From assembly GCF_030247185.1 (NCBI RefSeq), contig NC_080572.1:127474405-127538404 (forward strand): a stretch of DNA of 64,000 nucleotides, in the 5' to 3' direction. The DNA comes from Malaya genurostris. Taxonomy: Eukaryota > Arthropoda > Insecta > Diptera > Culicidae. Shown here in pieces: positions 61,700 through 64,000 of the stretch (position 1 is the stretch's first letter; each line of letters starts with the position of its first letter). The notes beneath the pieces are model-generated. The model worked only from the letters and a program-made list of their open reading frames with translations, did no database searches and was not told the DNA's origin. A program made the position numbers and the translations under genes.

Positions 61700-62006
61700 T
61701 TAATTGCGTGAAAACCAAAAAGAAAGTTTTTTTCAGACTTTTTTATAGTATCATAAATTGAAAAGCATCAATCGAAAAGGTGAGTGGATTGACTATTTAT
61801 TAGGTGAAGTTGATCTATTTCGTGATTTGATACCGGATACTATCAAAATTTTCGCAACCAAAGTTTTTTTCGTCATTTTCAGAATGTCTACTGATTTCGG
61901 TTACCGGCATCCCATTTTTTTCGACAAATCGCGAAAAATTGTCAATGATATGCAGAGATGTCAAGTCTGCAAATTTAAATCCAACAATTATTACAGTAAT
62001 TTCTGA
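61700..62006 (+). CDS. Possible 5' end of an unknown gene (UTR intron + first codons)
   Basis: Strong splice signals: donor CGAAAAG|GTGAGT near 61780 and acceptor TTCGTCATTTTCAG|A near 61883, a 100-bp intron. The second exon opens almost at once with ATG and reads MSTDFGYRHPIFFDKSRKIV, NDMQRCQVCKFKSNNYYSNF, then TGA at 62004. A 5' UTR intron just before a start codon is common in insects, but the peptide is only 40 residues unless it is spliced onward (GTAATT at about 61995). No family is recognised. Confidence 0.3.
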
Positions 62007-62280
62007 AGGAATGGTAAAGAATAGATACACTTTATTGGTAACACTAACTCGAAAATGGTGAGAATCCTGATGTGCGAACGTGGGCAGTTAATATCAATAA
62101 TGCTTAATTTACAGGTTAGTTAATATATGCGTCTAGATATACAAGATCTCGTAATAATCATTAGTTCACCTGTTTTCTAGTAAAATGATCAAACGTGTCG
62201 AAACCCTATTAGCTGAATAATATTTAAAAGGAAATTTTATACGAATGCTGCACCTTGCACATATGATGATTAATTACTTA

Positions 62281-62350
62281 CGCATCGCATGTTGTTCGTC
62301 ATCCAAACTAAGAGTTTTCTTAGTTTGGATGATGAACAACATGCGATGCG
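62281..62350 (+). repeat. Near-perfect 33-bp hairpin, 4-nt loop
   Basis: Left arm CGCATCGCATGTTGTTCGTC... (62281-62313) pairs with the right arm ...GATGAACAACATGCGATGCG (62318-62350) around loop GTTT. The only non-Watson-Crick pair is one G-T (G-U in RNA). No related copy was noticed elsewhere in the window. Confidence 0.9.
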
Positions 62351-62725
62351 ATTGATCTGCCTTCCGATTCTACTTCAATTGCGATGATAAATTGTTTGTT
62401 TCTTCTAGCGGCTAAAATATCATCGTTTATGTTGAAACAGCAGGATATTCTTTAAGGACCAAGTGCTAGAAGTTGATGTTTTTGTTCCTTGAATCAAATT
62501 TTTACACATCATAAACATAATATTAAATGTTTCAGAATTAAATAGAAATGCTTGTTAGCATAAAAGCCCGATCGTCAAGCCGTAGCAAGTTCCCAATGAA
62601 AATCTATTTTCGTAACAAGTGATGATATATGTCTGGTCTCGCAAGTAGTTAAAGAGTAAGAGTAAGAGTAGGATAGTTCTAGTATAATATGTTGATTGGA
62701 AGCTCATCCAAAAGATAATAATATT

Positions 62726-63008
62726 GGATCGTATGAATAAAATGTAGTAAAGTCTGTTGTTTGTAGTATCTTCTCCAAAACATAGTCCACAGAGTAAAAC
62801 ACGTTTTGTTTGGTTTTAATTATTCTACTTCACTTTATCAGCAAATACACGAGTAGCAACCTCTGGAGCTACCTACCGAAAAATTGTAGTAAATTCTACA
62901 TGTTCGAACGTTGTTGTGTAGTAAAGTCTCTGCTTTTGACAGGAACGTGATCCACATGTAGAATTCACTACCGAAATACAAGCATGCTACGTTTTATTCA
63001 TACGACCC
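62726..63008 (+). mobile_element. MITE, 283 bp, with ~22-bp terminal inverted repeats
   Basis: GGATCGTATGAATAAAATGT at the left and the complement of GGGTCGTATGAATAAAACGT at the right, two mismatches. An inner palindromic pair, ACCGAAAAATTGTAG... and ...GAATTCACTACCGAAA, extends the fold-back. The target duplication is unclear (ATT/ATTA). No coding capacity. Confidence 0.75.
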
Positions 63009-64000
63009 ATTATATCTATTAATATGGTATACAAGTTCTATTATTTGGTATTGAACAAATAAAACAATCTCAATAATACACCTAATACACCGACAGTAAA
63101 CACGAAAATAACAGCGTTCGAGATGCTGTTTAAATGATACCTGTTTTCCACAATACCACTAAGTACCTAACTGAACAAAAAGTGGAAGTTGTATGCCTGA
63201 AGGTGGTGAATCTGTGTGGTATGGTCTTGAAGAGATTATATTTTAAGAACAAAGTTTTTGTAACCTGGCGAAATTCATGAACCTGCCACTGTGCCACATC
63301 AAATTTCATGCTTCAGAATCGTTATTGTGTCTTTAATCAGATTTTATCAAGTATTTTGCTTTATCAAATTTTATGCTTGTAAGCAATAAAACCGAACAAA
63401 CGACAGTGCGAAGAGTTATACCATATTTCCACTATACTACCTTTAAGCGACATAGCCGCAAGCGATCGCTGTTTGGAAATTACATGTATCGTTAGTAGAA
63501 CTCGCCGTTTGGGTTCGGCCGCACATTAGCATTTTCAGCTGTTGTTCCGTTCTGTGGATCGATCCAGACCCAATTGACCATGAAATTTTTTTCGGTGCTT
63601 ATTTATAATCAGAGTATGGCGCGCGGATAAAATATTCATATGCGTACAAGATTCGCCGCAGTCAAGTTAACAATGTTTTCAAATCTTGCTCATCTTCTCG
63701 TTGAGCATGCCGCTCTGGGTTGGGGGATATTTAAAACGTTGTTAAACATGCATATTATGCGCTTTATTATGGTGATTAATTTACATTGCGATGATCGGTG
63801 AGCGTGTGAAACAGCCGGAAGATATGGGCATTGCTTCTACTAAGAAGATGTGCTTACTGGTATATCCTATAAAACGTCTCAGTGCTGACTGCATCATTGA
63901 CCTGCGGGTTAAACCCATCATAAACAATTACTTTGGGGCAAACAACTGATGCTCATGCCGACAAACGCTATTGGAACTATTGATTAACAGATGATTTTGC
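63009..64000. other. No gene seen
   Basis: Ordinary AT-rich sequence without long frames or recognisable repeats. Confidence 0.5.

Overview
The window looks like AT-rich, repeat-loaded nuclear DNA of a mosquito (Culicidae, probably culicine). Three things point that way: Jockey/Juan-like and RTE LINE remains, short interspersed repeats of a type I associate with mosquito genomes, and one host gene whose introns have been swollen by transposons. I see no prokaryotic features, rRNA, canonical tRNA, CRISPR array or recognisable viral insertion. The species cannot be fixed from the sequence alone.

The only host gene I recognise with confidence lies on the + strand between about 10.16 and 26.89 kb. 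It is an RNA 5'-triphosphatase of the PIR1/DUSP11 type (dual-specificity phosphatase fold, P-loop HCTHGLNRTG). Five coding exons can be joined across GT-AG introns with the frame kept. Two introns are tiny (70 and 61 bp). One is 2.3 kb and carries a huge CT microsatellite. One is about 13.3 kb and is packed with transposon debris. The 5' exon(s) that should encode the conserved N-terminal GTRFIAFK-type block were not found.

Layout: 0-10 kb holds repeats and a Helitron-like terminus, with no convincing gene. 10.1-12.8 kb carries the first three found PIR1 exons. The giant intron (12.8-26.15 kb) contains a LINE ORF1 fragment, two Jockey-type LINE copies, a mariner with inverted-duplicated ends that itself carries a 913-bp unknown insert, a second mariner nested inside an RTE reverse transcriptase, and a Jockey gag fragment. 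26.15-26.9 kb has the catalytic and C-terminal exons and a poly(A) signal. 27.5-29.85 kb is a non-autonomous Helitron-like element. 30-36 kb holds mosquito repeats, a tRNA-type SINE head and a broken LINE. 36.88-40.57 kb is a young, non-autonomous Pao/BEL-type LTR element with a 5-bp target duplication. 41.6-44.4 kb is a Juan-like LINE on the - strand. 47.2-47.7 kb is a deleted Tc1/mariner-type element. 50.8-55.4 kb contains Helitron-like ends in opposite orientations enclosing an ORF1-only LINE derivative. 55.4-56.4 kb is the second fold-back mariner. 59.5-61.0 kb is a LINE inserted into a short MITE. 62-63 kb has a near-perfect 33-bp hairpin and a MITE with clear terminal inverted repeats.

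The genes do not form a pathway; the story is one conserved RNA-processing enzyme stretched across a layered transposon graveyard. The best leads for something undescribed are the shared inverted-duplication structure of the two mariners, the LTR element whose otherwise identical LTRs differ by a 124-bp block, the ORF1-only LINE, the 913-bp insert and the hairpin at 62.3 kb.
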